Part shown: positions 14,301-26,583 of the stretch, in pieces | Position numbering within the stretch: the stretch's first letter is position 1 | How the letters are laid out: each line of letters starts with the position of its first letter | Assembly: GCF_014805685.1 (NCBI RefSeq) | Contig: NC_060892.1 | Span: forward strand, 10,621,490-10,685,489 | DNA: 64,000 nt | Source of the DNA: Silurus meridionalis | Lineage: Eukaryota; Chordata; Actinopteri; Siluriformes; Siluridae | Reading direction: 5' to 3' | The notes under the pieces: generated by a model | What the model saw: the letters and a program-made list of their open reading frames with translations, nothing else | Database searches by the model: none | Told to the model about the DNA's origin: nothing | Program-made: the position numbers and the translations under genes

Positions 14301-17300
14301 TAAGTATAACATGGGGTCTTCTGCACCGTTCTGCTGCACTATGTGGATTAATCAGACAGATGCAAGTGACAAGTTAATACGTTCAATTAGAATTTAACAC
14401 TGGTCCCAAACCACATAATGCACACTAAATATTATGTCTAAATGGTAATGACACTATTTGCGTACTGACACAGTATTTAGTAGTATGTCATTTGGGATGC
14501 AGCCCAAGTATCCACAATTTAGAGGATATAATAATAATCTGTTGCAGAGGTGCCAAGAGGTATGATTTAGCTGTAGCATTGAACAATGTTTAAGTCTTTA
14601 CTATTGCAATGTGGGAGGAATCTAAAACAATATGCCACTCCCCCCCCAAAAAAACCAACAACTTGTTACAAAATCGTACCAATCACACATTAAATTTGCC
14701 ATTTTTTTAGGGACTAATTTGCAGCCACTGATATACTTTAGTCACAGTATTTTGTGAATTAAAAGTTTTGAATAAATACGCCAAATTAGTTATTCCCGTT
14801 CAATGAGGAATGCAATGCAACCAGGTTTAACACTGGGAAATAGATAAAGTGTGTTGGATAGTAAATAAAAAAGAAAACGGAAATGTTGCTGTAAAAAATA
14901 ATGCTTATATATAACTGTGTTACATGCAACATATATTGTTATTTGGATTATAATAAGGTTCCCTGTTTATATAGATGACGATCAGCTCCTACCTACATTA
15001 ATAATGCACAAGGGCATGACCTGGAAAAGACATTTAACTGAAGGCCAAAGGGTGTGGAACATGAAAGATGTGCATTTTTCCCTGCTCCTGGTATCCATTG
15101 CATATTTATGATTTAGCATTTATGCTTTTCCCTGGTGATATTGAAGATGCCTGAGTTTGTTTTGTCAGTGGTCAGAACAAATGCAAAAAAGAATATCACC
15201 CAGCTAGAAAGCCGATACACCCAAGGGAAATAAGACACACATTTGTTCCTGTTTGCAGTTACTTTATCATGTGAAATTTTATAAGTGAATTTCCTAAAGT
15301 TGGTTTTGTGAACCAAAAAAAAAAAGATAAGAGCATGCGTCTACAGATTCTGATTGGTAAAAGTGCAGAATAGACCGTACATTTTATCATTTATGCTGTG
15401 AGCACTGAGCTGTCTCATCCACCGACATACACTAGGGATTTTGTGGTACAACTGTGGTAGCCTGCCTGCTTCAAATTTCTTGTTAGCAATGTTGACACCT
15501 CTGCTGCTGCTGCTGCTCCTGCTAATCTCCTTCGTTGTACGTACAGAAGTTTTATAAGAATAAGAAAACTTTAGTGCACATCACTGTGACTGTCCTGCTT
15601 ACTGAATGCTAAGTACAGATGCAAAAACCTCTCAGAACTTTTCTCATAAATAGCTTTTTAATGTTTCGTTCCATTTCTTCAAAGGTTTCTTAAAGTAGCA
15701 CATGTTCAAACGAGTAAACCAGCACTTTCCTATTTAACATAAACACTTTTCGAATCTTTTATACAGCTCTGGGTCTTTTGGCATAACATTTTTTTAGCTA
15801 ACTACAGTAGTTGATGTTAAGTGTCTAGGTCCCTACTCTTAGCTATCTAGAAAGCTAAATACAGTCTGTAAGGCTGATGATGATTTGTGGCATAACAGAA
15901 ACTTTACTATAATTTGAACATACAATTATTTAAACAACAGGATGTTTTTAAGAAATTTTTATTCCTCTAACTGAATATGATGCACAACAATTTTAACCCA
16001 CACTTTTTCAGAAGCATTTAATTGACTCTGCTCTCTGGCTTCTTGTTGTGTCTAAAAAAGAGACAATCTACACAATGTACAGGTTCACTATTAAGCAATA
16101 TCTCAAAAAGCTAGGTTTTGCTGGCTGAAGCTGCAGACTGACAGCCGTGCAGATATTCGATATGATCACAAAACTGCAAGTGTGATATTGCTTTTAACAG
16201 GAATGAAAAGTTATTTAATGTCTAGTAAATTTTATATCAAATACCTACTGAATCACATTTTGGACACAACATGGCTACAATGTCCAATTTACTTTTACTC
16301 CACTAACAAAACAAGATCCTGCAGAATCATTTTATGACACTAAATCCAGCTCACCTGCTAGCTGACAATCATTTTGTACATTCGCGTTAAAGGTGCTTCT
16401 GGTTAAATTGCCATCTTTTCTTCCTTTTCATCTTCATCTGTCGAACTTTCTTATCATAAGTCAAATGTTAAATTCCTGAAACGCATAATTTGCCATGTCT
16501 GCCAATGATGGCTCTGACACTGCTGTAGTTACAGGTTCAATGTGCTGAACCCAGACAAGCGAAGTGGAAATATAAGCACTCCTGGAATGTCTATCAGCCA
16601 ATTAGATTAGTGGACTGGAATTAACTATTGTATAAAAGCCAATAAATAAACACTTATGCGTAATAGGACTGAAAGTTGTACCTTGTGCCGCTCAGGACAA
16701 ATGTGTTCCAAAGCCAGAAAATACATTCACAGTTGCCAGATCTCTCTGCATGACCACTCCCAAATCCCTCAGAGCCTTTTCATGTGGATAAGGGACTCTC
16801 TCGAAATGAGACCTGTTGTCCACTCAATTAGCTGATCCAAAAAAAAGACTCTCTGACTAAAGCAAAGAGAGATTCACTCCACCAGACCACAGCTTGCATA
16901 AACCCCTCTTGCTTTGCCAGCAGCAAAAACTGATCTAACACTGATCCCATGAATTAGCATGGGTTAAAGAGACCTTTTCATTCATTTTGACCAAGAAAGA
17001 GATTGAGAGATAGTTTTTCAATGTGAAGTGCATTTCTGGTGCAGAAGCCCTCAGTTTCAAATTTAATAATCTTGGAATTCATGAAGTCGGGTCTGTAAGC
17101 TCCACTCGAGTTTTACTGCTAAACAGAAGGTTCTATGTCAGTAAAAAATATATACTTTTTTGGCAGTAGGTAAAAAAAACTTGCACATGCACTCTTGTTA
17201 TAGTATCCGAGTACATTATGTGATTTTTATAAACATTTATAAAATGTTCAATGTCGTAGCATATTGTGATCGCTTACAGAGTAAAACACATTATTTAGCA

Positions 17301-18420
17301 CTTTGAAAAATGTATCAAGGATTTTTGGTTTAAAACCTTTCAAAAGATGTCAAATTTTAAGTGTATTATGTTAAGTAGTGATTGCTTGACAATCTGATGC
17401 TCAGGCTTGATTGCTGCTAACCTTATTAAATCTAAACATCACTTAATTAAATAGAACCTGCAATGTAAAATAGCTAAAAGATCTCCCAAGCAGCAGGCTA
17501 TGTTGTGATCAAACAAAATCTTAAAAAGAGGAAAAAAATGTTGTTGAAATATGTCTGAGCCATTAAATCTAAATGTAGAAATCCTGGGATGGTGGTAAAT
17601 ATTCCAAGTAGCCAGGCTTCCACTTTTTTATTTTTACATTTTTGAATATTCACTCAATCTAACAAGTAAAGTAAGATTTTTTTTATTCACTTGCAAGAGC
17701 CCTTTTGTGCAAGTCTTCTTTAAAGTAAAATTTTCTTTAAAGTAAAATCATCTTTAAAGTAAAATTAATAGTATTATTATACACAAAACATTTTTCTTTT
17801 GTTATTATCATTTTTTTTAAGCACAGTTCCACTTTTCCACTTTTGGGACTAATAAATTGAGCTGTCTTATGCATTATTACTGTTTTATTAGTGATAGTAA
17901 ATTGTTTAAACTATGGATTTTGGCTTTTGGTAGATTTTATGTGTAATGTTAAACCCACTTTGCATCTCAACCGTCGTGTGCGTCAGCCTACTGTGTGGAT
18001 TTATTCTGCTACTCCAAACAGCTTTGTAAAAAAATGACACCAAACCGAAAAGTGATTGTACCATAATGCTACAGCAATATGCAGTCACACTAAACTACCT
18101 CAGCATGCTTCTTGTGACATTACTGAAGAACTGAATGTGGTGTAAAGCAGATGTTTTGCTGACATAGACTTAAATTACTTTTCAGCTGCACTAGACTTCA
18201 GTGGGAAAAAACAAGAGAAGCAAACTTCTGACAGCAAAATAATATTGGCTGATTGATTGCATTTGTGGTAAAATTGTGCAAAGTTGATTTTTCGCCGAAT
18301 GATTTCTTTAATAAAGACATATATGCAAATGATATCCAGGCTTTATTATCATGCATGAAAGATAAAGTTGCAGAAAGGGAGGAAATTGAATTTCATGCTC
18401 AAGAGACCAAAAAGTGAGAT
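11336..18420. other. long unique non-coding region
   Basis: About 7 kb without a recognisable gene or named repeat family. A small 17-18-bp triplication of TCTTTAAAGTAAAAT lies at 17714-17766. A leucine-rich short ORF at 15490-15561 is discussed as a finding. It is the largest repeat-poor stretch in the window. Confidence 0.5.
17714..17766. repeat. three-copy 17-18-bp tandem repeat
   Basis: Three copies of CTTTAAAGTAAAAT with small spacer differences. Confidence 0.85.
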
Positions 18421-18870
18421 GAAAAATTCACTGATGGCCTGTTGTCAATTTTTCATGAAAACCTCCTTCTTCTGAGAGTTCGAGAAGTGGAAGGTGCTGC
18501 AGCAGCGTTTGATCATGGTAATGGTCTCCGTTTACGAAGACATAGGTGAGAGGGTTAACTCCCTGGAGCGACGAGTGAGCTAGTTTGATGTGATAATATG
18601 CTCTTGAGTCTTTTGTGCCAGCTCTGTCTGCCATATGCTTAGACCTTCACTGGGGAAATTGGTGCAGATGGCAGAACTTGCTGTTAATACCCATCAAAGG
18701 AGGTGTGCATGTGTGTGGGAGAGTCCTATGAGCACCACCCCAGTGAATCACACTCCATAAGACAGGAACACCAGCGTCAGTATGTGTCCCCAATCCTTTT
18801 ACTGGACATCATAAGGAAGTAGTGACTTCTGCAAGTCTTACAGCAGCCAAGTAACAGCTGTGAAGCAGAG

Positions 18871-18986
<116 letters not shown>

Positions 18987-19040
18987 AAACAGAAAAGTAT
19001 TTTTGTAATAACAATCATTCAGTATTCAGTATATGTATGT

Positions 19041-19041
19041 A

Positions 19042-19121
<80 letters not shown>
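19041..19121. repeat. (TG)n-(TA)n microsatellite
   Basis: A second compound dinucleotide repeat only about 55 bp from the one ending at 18986. Confidence 0.95.
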
Positions 19122-19123
<2 letters not shown>

Positions 19124-20925
19124 TGCTATGTTATTTTAAAAATAAGATAATGTATATAACTAAAAAATTCTATTTTACTGAATGTTGGGTCTTAATTAAG
19201 TCTTATTTTGAAACATAGCATCTAAGCCAAGAACTTTTTTGCAATATAAATAAATATAATAAATGTGTTGAAATAGCTTTGTTGGAAAAAATAATTTTTT
19301 TTAGAACATACAGGGTTACTTTGCTTCCATACAATACACTTGGCAAAGTGTTGCATCTTCTGGGACTCCATTTCCCCAACTGTCATACCTTCCTCTCAAG
19401 TTTACTTATTTACTAATCACCTATGGTTTGGTTAGCAATCACCCTATCAACTTTAAGTACTGCTCAGTTTTTCTTTTATACTGACACTGTTTCTGTTTCC
19501 TTATTTCTTTTATTTTTGTCTATTATTGTTAATTTGTTTGTTTAATTATTGATTTATAAGTTTAACTGTTTTAAACAGTTTACATCTTTATTAATCTACC
19601 AAAATATTTAATTGTTGATCAATTTATTTTGTACTACTCCTGACTGATCATTGGGATAAGTTTGTCATTAGGAGCCCTTAAACGCTCAGATATTTATGTC
19701 TTCTCCTGGCCTTATTTGTATCTACAAAATAAGCTGCATTCATTTGTTTTGTCACTTGCTGCTGATTTTGTGGTAAACACATAATCAAATGTCCCAAACA
19801 ATGAAACTCATTATAGAAGCTGTGGCCGAGAAACTGTCATGGAGTTATAAATACAAAACATGCATTGTGTTGCTTTTAGCCAGATGTGATTAGCATAAGT
19901 GTAAGTATAAATGACCTTTCTCAAAATACTGAATATAAAACACTAATTGAGATTAGATTGTAAGATCCTAGAGTACATTTGCACACTGTGTCTTATTATT
20001 AGTAGGGCAGCAATAAAATCATTTAGATGGCAAAACATGAAGTGTTGCATGTAGAGTAGGTTCACCCGTATGCTGCTTATTTAAAAAAAATCATTTTAGA
20101 AAAACAAAACTCCATTAGGGCTGCCATTTTTCAAGATGGCTACAAAATTACGATAATTTAGGATGGACCTAGTTACAATTCCATATTCATACAAAGTTAC
20201 ATGTTTTGGTTACTGTAGATTAGAGCTGCCATTTTTCAAAATGACCAGCAAATTATGATAATGGATGCAACTATAATAAAAGCAAACTGTCCAAAGTTGA
20301 TTTTTGAGTGGTCAATTCCCATGCTTTAAACTACGAAGATTCTATTTTTGTACCATATGGGTTTGTAGAGTGGATTTTTTTATAATCTTTGGAAGGTAAA
20401 ATACTTTTTGTTTAAGTGCCTGTTTTTTCCTGAACATTTTCACTGAAGTGAAAAAAAAATTAAAACTCTTTTTTTATACAAATCCACCAGACAAGCAGGA
20501 CAATGCTTTAATTCCAGGAGCCACAACATCTACTCGATTGAGCTCTGCTAACAGTCTCCAATCACTGAGGATTCAAGTACACTCATTCAATCTATCATTT
20601 AGTTGCATTGTCTAAGCAATGAAACAGATTTCTGTATTCTTTTGCAAAGAAAGCATTCTTCTGAAATTTTCTTTGTCATTCCCCATTTGTATCAGTAGTA
20701 ACTACTCTTTTTCTAACCCTTTCCGTCTTTGCATCGTATTGTTCTTTTGTTTTGTCCAGTTTATGAAGACAGCACTTGTTAAAAACTGTTTACTGAATAT
20801 GTGGTAATAAACTATTAAAGGCAGGAGAGGCATTTATTACCCAGTACCCCCTGATACTGCAAGACATTTCCTCATATACCCATTATGAGTGATTTTCAAA
20901 TGACTAACAATACTGCAAGTTGTCC
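19122..20925. other. non-coding sequence with local duplication
   Basis: No gene seen. AGCTGCCATTTTTCAA-type units occur twice (20115-20160 and 20221-20270). A 45-bp block (20158-20202) recurs at 23221-23265. Confidence 0.5.
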
Positions 20926-20929
20926 ATCA

Positions 20930-21390
20930 GTCCCCAAACTGTTACCACAAATTCACACAACTGTAAAGGATGTCTTCGGATGTTGTAGGATTACATTTTC
21001 CCTTTTAATTGAACTCAAAGACCCAAACCTCTTCCAGCATTACAATGCCCCTTTGCACAAAGTGAGCTCCATTAAGATATGGTTTGCATGGGTTGGAGGG
21101 GAAAATCGTGAGTCGTGTGCTATAGTGGTCTGCCCTTAACCCTACTGAACATGATTGGGATGAATTGGAACGCTGATTGCACCCCAGTCTTTTCACCTAA
21201 AATCAGTACTGAACCTACCCACCTGTGGCTGAATGAGCACAAATCTCCACCAGCACACTCCAAAATCTCATGAAACATCTTCCCAGAAGAGTGGAGGTTG
21301 TTAGTACAATAAATGGGGACTGAATATGAAATGGGTTGGTCAAAAAGCACATACAAATCTTATAGTCAGACGTCCACGTTTGTTATTGTG

Positions 21391-21392
<2 letters not shown>
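20930..21392 (+). mobile_element. non-autonomous Tc1-like short element
   Basis: It carries the family landmarks CATTACAATGCCCCTTTGCA, CTGAATGAGCACAAATCTCC and GAAGAGTGGAGGTTGTTAG, and ends near AGACGTCCACGTTTG. It is very similar internally to the inverted copy at 29071-29570. Confidence 0.65.

Positions 21393-21399
<7 letters not shown>

Positions 21400-21446
<47 letters not shown>
21400..21446. repeat. (TG)n microsatellite
   Basis: About 23 TG units directly after the short Tc1-like element. Confidence 0.95.
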
Positions 21447-21449
<3 letters not shown>

Positions 21450-21893
21450 ATATTAGATTTATTAGCTACTTATAGAGGTAGAGACAGAACAGCACCCAAA
21501 TGGAAGCTACACCATCATCTCTTGAAGACGGAAGGATACAAAATAAAGATAATGTTTTTGGTCATTCCTAACAGCAGTTAGCTTATTACTTGCTTCAGAA
21601 ATGGCTTCATATGTAAATAAATAAGTATATTTCATTCCAACTCATTACATGTCTTAATGAATGATTTTCAGCAAGCTTATTGGTTCAGTTCACAAAATGA
21701 TGAAGTTATTTATCAAGCATTGTAATGTCCAACAGCTATAATACTGGCGAGGGATTTGCAACTATGACTGGATTTGTGAGTAATGTGTTTTGCCATGTGA
21801 AACGAGACAATATTCTTGTAATAGATACAGTACATTACATTTAGAAGGCCATTACTGTGATTTACAATATGTTTTTAATAGTGTTCAGGTGGT

Positions 21894-22160
21894 TTGCTGT
21901 TCAGCAGAGCTCATCTGCTACAGCAGAGTGAGAAAGCAGCAAAGTTATCTGAATTGCAAGAGATGAAAGCTCGAATAGCTTCCTGTAATACCGAGTCCAT
22001 TTTACAAACCAATAAAATTCAAAATTCAAAGAGATGTACACCAAAAAACTGTACACCACGGTCAAGTGCTAAATCCCAGAAGGAACTGCAACTAGGATTT
22101 TGTCCGGAGACAAAAAGGAAAAAAATGTGCAGTAGTGTTGGGGTTTTAAAATGTCTCTAA
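21894..22160 (+). other. orphan ORF, possible exon or gene fragment
   Basis: Eighty-eight codons with a protein-like composition: an amphipathic LLQQSEKAAKLSELQEMKAR, then KRCTPKNCTPRSSAKSQKEL and a basic TKRKK. The frame stays open upstream to a possible acceptor (tttttaatag) near 21881. I do not recognise the protein. It has no clear donor and no supporting neighbour, so it could be a decayed or retroposed fragment or chance. Confidence 0.25.
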
Positions 22161-24989
22161 AACCTATAATAACCATAACACTTATAAAAACAGATTTGTA
22201 GAAGTGCAATGTAAGGGAACATACAACTTTCTTTATTTCAGACTACTGTTCAAAGTTCAAGGCTTGAACATATTTATACACTGACATTAAAGCTCTTTAT
22301 AAAGGGCATAGCTAGTTTCAGTAGATCCTTGTATTCCATTCAATAACACATTTTCTATTTAAAAATATATCCTGGCACAATACCATGCCACATTGTCCAG
22401 AATGGATTATTCAAATAATCTTTTTGGACAAACTCTGAATTAGTATTTTTTTGAATAATAAAAAAAATTATAGCGAACATTCTAAAACAATATAGCAACA
22501 TTTTCTAAAATCAAAAGGTCTAATATGGACAGCTATTAGTATGCTCTGTATGATTTAAGGTCGTATTATTTAAAAACGTGAAGGTGTAACCATACATCAG
22601 GATGCACTCAAAACCGCAATATTGCCGTGTACATTTATCATACAATGCATTTCCCATGCCATTGCACACCTCTCCATACGTAAATCATTTGCAGTCTAGC
22701 TATAATGTCCTACTCTTTTTCCCAGCTTCAGCACATCATCAATATAGCACCATTATCTTTTAAATGGCTCAACCATTACTAAAATCACAGTGGCACTGGA
22801 CACCTTGGCATGATGTTCTTTACTGCTAAATGAGTAAAATGTGGAGGCCAGGACACTTGAGTGCTTCTTGCTTTGCAGTTTATAAAGAGAAAATCAGCCT
22901 GTTCCTGCTTTTTAGCTGATACATTGAGCTAGAATCAGCAGGTGCAAGAGAGGGGGAAAAGCTAAAGAAATAAATATATAATCGTTACAAGGTAGGGCTT
23001 TTTTGCAGTTTCTATTTGTCAGAGCATGCTGTGGTCCGATTAGAGTTGCAGCCCCATTGACTAGATCGACTTCTGCTTCTCTAATTCGCCCTGCTTTTTT
23101 AGGCATTAGGATCTTAAAAAAAAAAAAAGAACCACCGAGTTCCCAAAATCTGCCCTCTCTCAGGAGGTAATAGAGAATGCTATAATATCTGAGGGTATAC
23201 AAAAAAAGGGTGGGCCAGGTTTAGGATGGACCATGTTACAATTCCATATTCATACAAAGTTGCATTCTGCAGTTTGCTTGAAACCTTTTGTTTACTGTAG
23301 ATATCCATTGCTGTGATTTTTGCCTTTCGACTCACAGAAAGAAATTCAATACCTCTTATCTGCAGCACCTTGAAGATGATGAATTTCTACATTGTGTTCT
23401 ACAGTGACAATATTATGTATATAAACATAGCAATCCTTTATTACTCTGTAGGTCAAATTCTTCACCAAAATAATCTAGGCAATCCCACACCTCCTATGTG
23501 CTCGATCAATAAGAACAGTACTGTAAATAATAAATGCTATCCTTGGTTGTAAAATATATTATTTCAATTTGAATTATAGTAGGATTAGTCTTATAAAACA
23601 TATGGAATAAGCCTAATTCCTTCTTTTTTCAGTGGCAGGTTTTATGGTTATAAAATATGAATGTATTTTTTTCTGTTGTTTTGTTCGTGTACAGATATCT
23701 GTACACTTTAAAGGTTTTCAGCACAGTTGTATCACTTAGACAACATTTGCACAACAAGATAGTTTAGTATAAAGTAATGAACAAAATGATAATGCACAAA
23801 AAACCCTTTGTGTTTTAACCTACAAAGCTGTACTATTGTGTTCAAATATCTATTGCAATATCCAAATTCCTTGTCACCTCCTAACCAAACTTTGTTTGTA
23901 GCTTGAAAGCAATTTCAATGCACATTTGCCTACTTACGCTATGTTTTGCACTCTATACATTATACTGTATTTAGAGCTTTATTATTTCTGCAACTTATCT
24001 ACAGTATACAAGCTACAGTGTATGGAGGAATGATGATAAAACATGCTTGACTTGAATTGTTGGAAAAATAGTTCACCTTGTTTGTAAGTCTGGTGCAAAC
24101 TTATGCAAGTTGTAGGTAAAAATAGAATTTCTCTGAACTTTGTGAAAATGTCAGTCTTTATAAAAGCAGTACCAAAGCACATGTGCAGGGAAAAATGAGC
24201 TGTTGCATTGTGTTGCCATGAAGTCACCATCAGCATTAACAAAATGAAAAGACCTGAGCCAGGAAAGAGATGTTCCTTTAAATCCAACAAAAAAAAAACT
24301 AGTCTGAAGAATATTCTGATCTGTGAGATCAAAAGCTGCACTGAGATTGAAAAAAGCAAGCAAGCAGACAACTCTGATCAAAAGCCAGTAGTCAGTCATT
24401 TACCATTTTACCCAGTGCTATTTGTAGTTTATATGCGATTCCTATGTTCCTATAATCTTGGAGATAAATGAATTGTTTAATATTGGCCTATAGTTTGATG
24501 GCTAACAGTGTTTAAGATCATGTTATAGGATCTGTCTGATACATACCCCTACATACCATATGATGTAAAAAAATATGTACTCTTTTGGTGAAAAAGAAAC
24601 CCCATACATGCATTTGAGGGTGTAGCAAAAGTGTACTTGGAAATGCACATCATGTAACAGAAAAGCCAACTATACATTCTGTCAAACTTATGATTGCTTT
24701 TCAGCTTTTCTTTCTGCAATATTTTTTTAGAACTTTATACTATATCTAATTCAATTTCCAATTCCTTGATTCATTTCATTTATACCTCTCTAAAATGTGT
24801 CCCATAAGACTCACTCATAAGTCCTCACATAAGTCCTCACTCATGCAAAGAGCTGTGGGCAGTATTAAATGAAAAAGTGTCTGCAGATCGACACCTTAAA
24901 AATCTACAAGAAATACTTGATCATCCAAGGACCTATGGGATATGTATTGTATAATTTGAGACCCACAAATTACATTTTGGCTACTATTT
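22161..24989. other. non-coding AT-rich sequence
   Basis: No gene recognised. It contains the second copy of the 45-bp local duplicate (23221-23265). Confidence 0.5.
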
Positions 24990-24994
24990 AGGAT

Positions 24995-25492
24995 GGATAG
25001 TAGGTAAAATGGGATGCAGTACATCAGTACAAAATGTGGTTCTTCCCCAAACTGTGGGCAGACAATGATCTAGAATGTCTTTATATGCTAAAACGTTAAG
25101 ATTTCCCTTTACTGGAACTAAGCATGACAATACCCCTGGACACAAAGTACAGACCACTACAACATGGTTTACCAAGGCTGGAGTGGAAAATTTTCAGTGT
25201 CCTTCAAGAGCCCTGACCTCAACCCCAACCCCAAGGATGAACTGGAAAGCTAAATATGTCCAAGATCCCATGCCCCAACCTCATTGCCTGACCTACAGTA
25301 ACTATTGCTCTTGTAAATGGTTGGGAAAATCTCTACAGCTATATTCCCAAGTTTAGTGGACAGACTTCAGAGACAATTGGAGGCTGTCTGCAGGAAAGGG
25401 TGTCTTAATCTGGATTTGAATACCATACAAGCACATATAGGTCTGATTAGTCAAGCGTCCAAATACTTTTCTATCCCTGTTCAACTTGGCTA
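24995..25492 (+). mobile_element. non-autonomous Tc1-like short element, decayed
   Basis: It contains GCATGACAATACCCCTGGAC, CTGACCTCAACCCCAACCCC and a right end AGCGTCCAAATACTTTTCTA. These fit the same family as 6962-7409 but are more diverged. Confidence 0.55.
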
Positions 25493-26373
25493 TCGTTAAT
25501 CAGGTATGTGGTTAACAGTAGTTAGTAATGCCACCAACAATTTCAGCTGGAAATTGTCGAAGATGGATCTCTTGGAAATCTTGTTTTCAAGAATATTTGC
25601 TCAGGTTTGTTTTTACATTTGCACAGGTTTACATTAATCATTCAACAATAGTATCAACTATTCCAAAACTGCACAACATGTCAATCTTATGCCTTCTTTC
25701 TGCATGAGATCACAAAAAAGGGCTTTGTCGATAGAGCATACATCATCCCACTAGCAGTGCTCTTTTATTTTTGTAGGCTGTGGACTCAGTGCTGGCTGCA
25801 GACGTAATGGTCAGTTTATTCTCCAAAGATGGATTTGATGAGTGTAACGTGTAGGACGTGCTTAAATTTAGACTCGGACAGAAAAGCAAATTCCCATTTG
25901 CAGACTAGAACATGCCAAACGTCAATTCAGCTTTTGACAGCCTTGGCTCACGGACTGAAATTTCAGACAGATAAGTGTCTTATTGTTCAATATATTCAGT
26001 ATTCAGATCATGTGCAGAGAGAAAGAAAATCTATTGTTCTTAGCATTACAACAGTTTGTCTGTATTACTGTTTGGACATGGTTAATGGCATCCTGGTTGT
26101 TACAGGTATATTTCAGTTATAAAAGAGAAAATGTGCACAGTATTCTCTAATGTGGGCAGTGGTTGATTTCTTAAGTTTGCTTCACCACTTTTGTACTGGT
26201 GTTCAAAGGTCACATAGCTAACAAGTCTGGTAAGAACTGTAGAATTAAATCATCACACAAACTATGATACAGAGAACGCAAACATGTATTTGGAATTTTG
26301 GATTAAAAACAACAATGATTCTGGACCAAAATAAAAAAAATCCTGATGTAGCTCACCAACTTTACAAATGGAC
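25493..26373. other. non-coding sequence
   Basis: An ORF of 97 codons at 25829-26122 has no recognisable pattern. Nothing else seen. Confidence 0.45.
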
Positions 26374-26583
26374 AACGACACAAATGCCACATTGAAGATA
26401 ACTTTACAATCATCTCTTAATTAGAAGCTTCCTGCAAACAAATGCCTCAACTGTCTTCTTTTATATTGTGCAATGAGAGTGAATTGCACCATATAAAAGA
26501 AGACAGTTGAGGCATTTGTTTGCAGGAAGCTTCTAATTAAGAGATGATTGTAAAGTTATCTTCAATGTGGCATTTGTATCGTT
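26374..26583. repeat. near-perfect palindrome, 101-bp arms, 8-bp loop
   Basis: The left arm (26374-26474) is the reverse complement of the right arm (26483-26583) with two mismatches; the loop is GAGAGTGA. The arms contain TTAATTAGAAGCTTCCTGCA and its reverse complement. No target-site duplication or transposon-like end motif is visible. Origins could be template switching, a fold-back element, an RNA hairpin locus or an assembly artefact. Confidence 0.95.
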
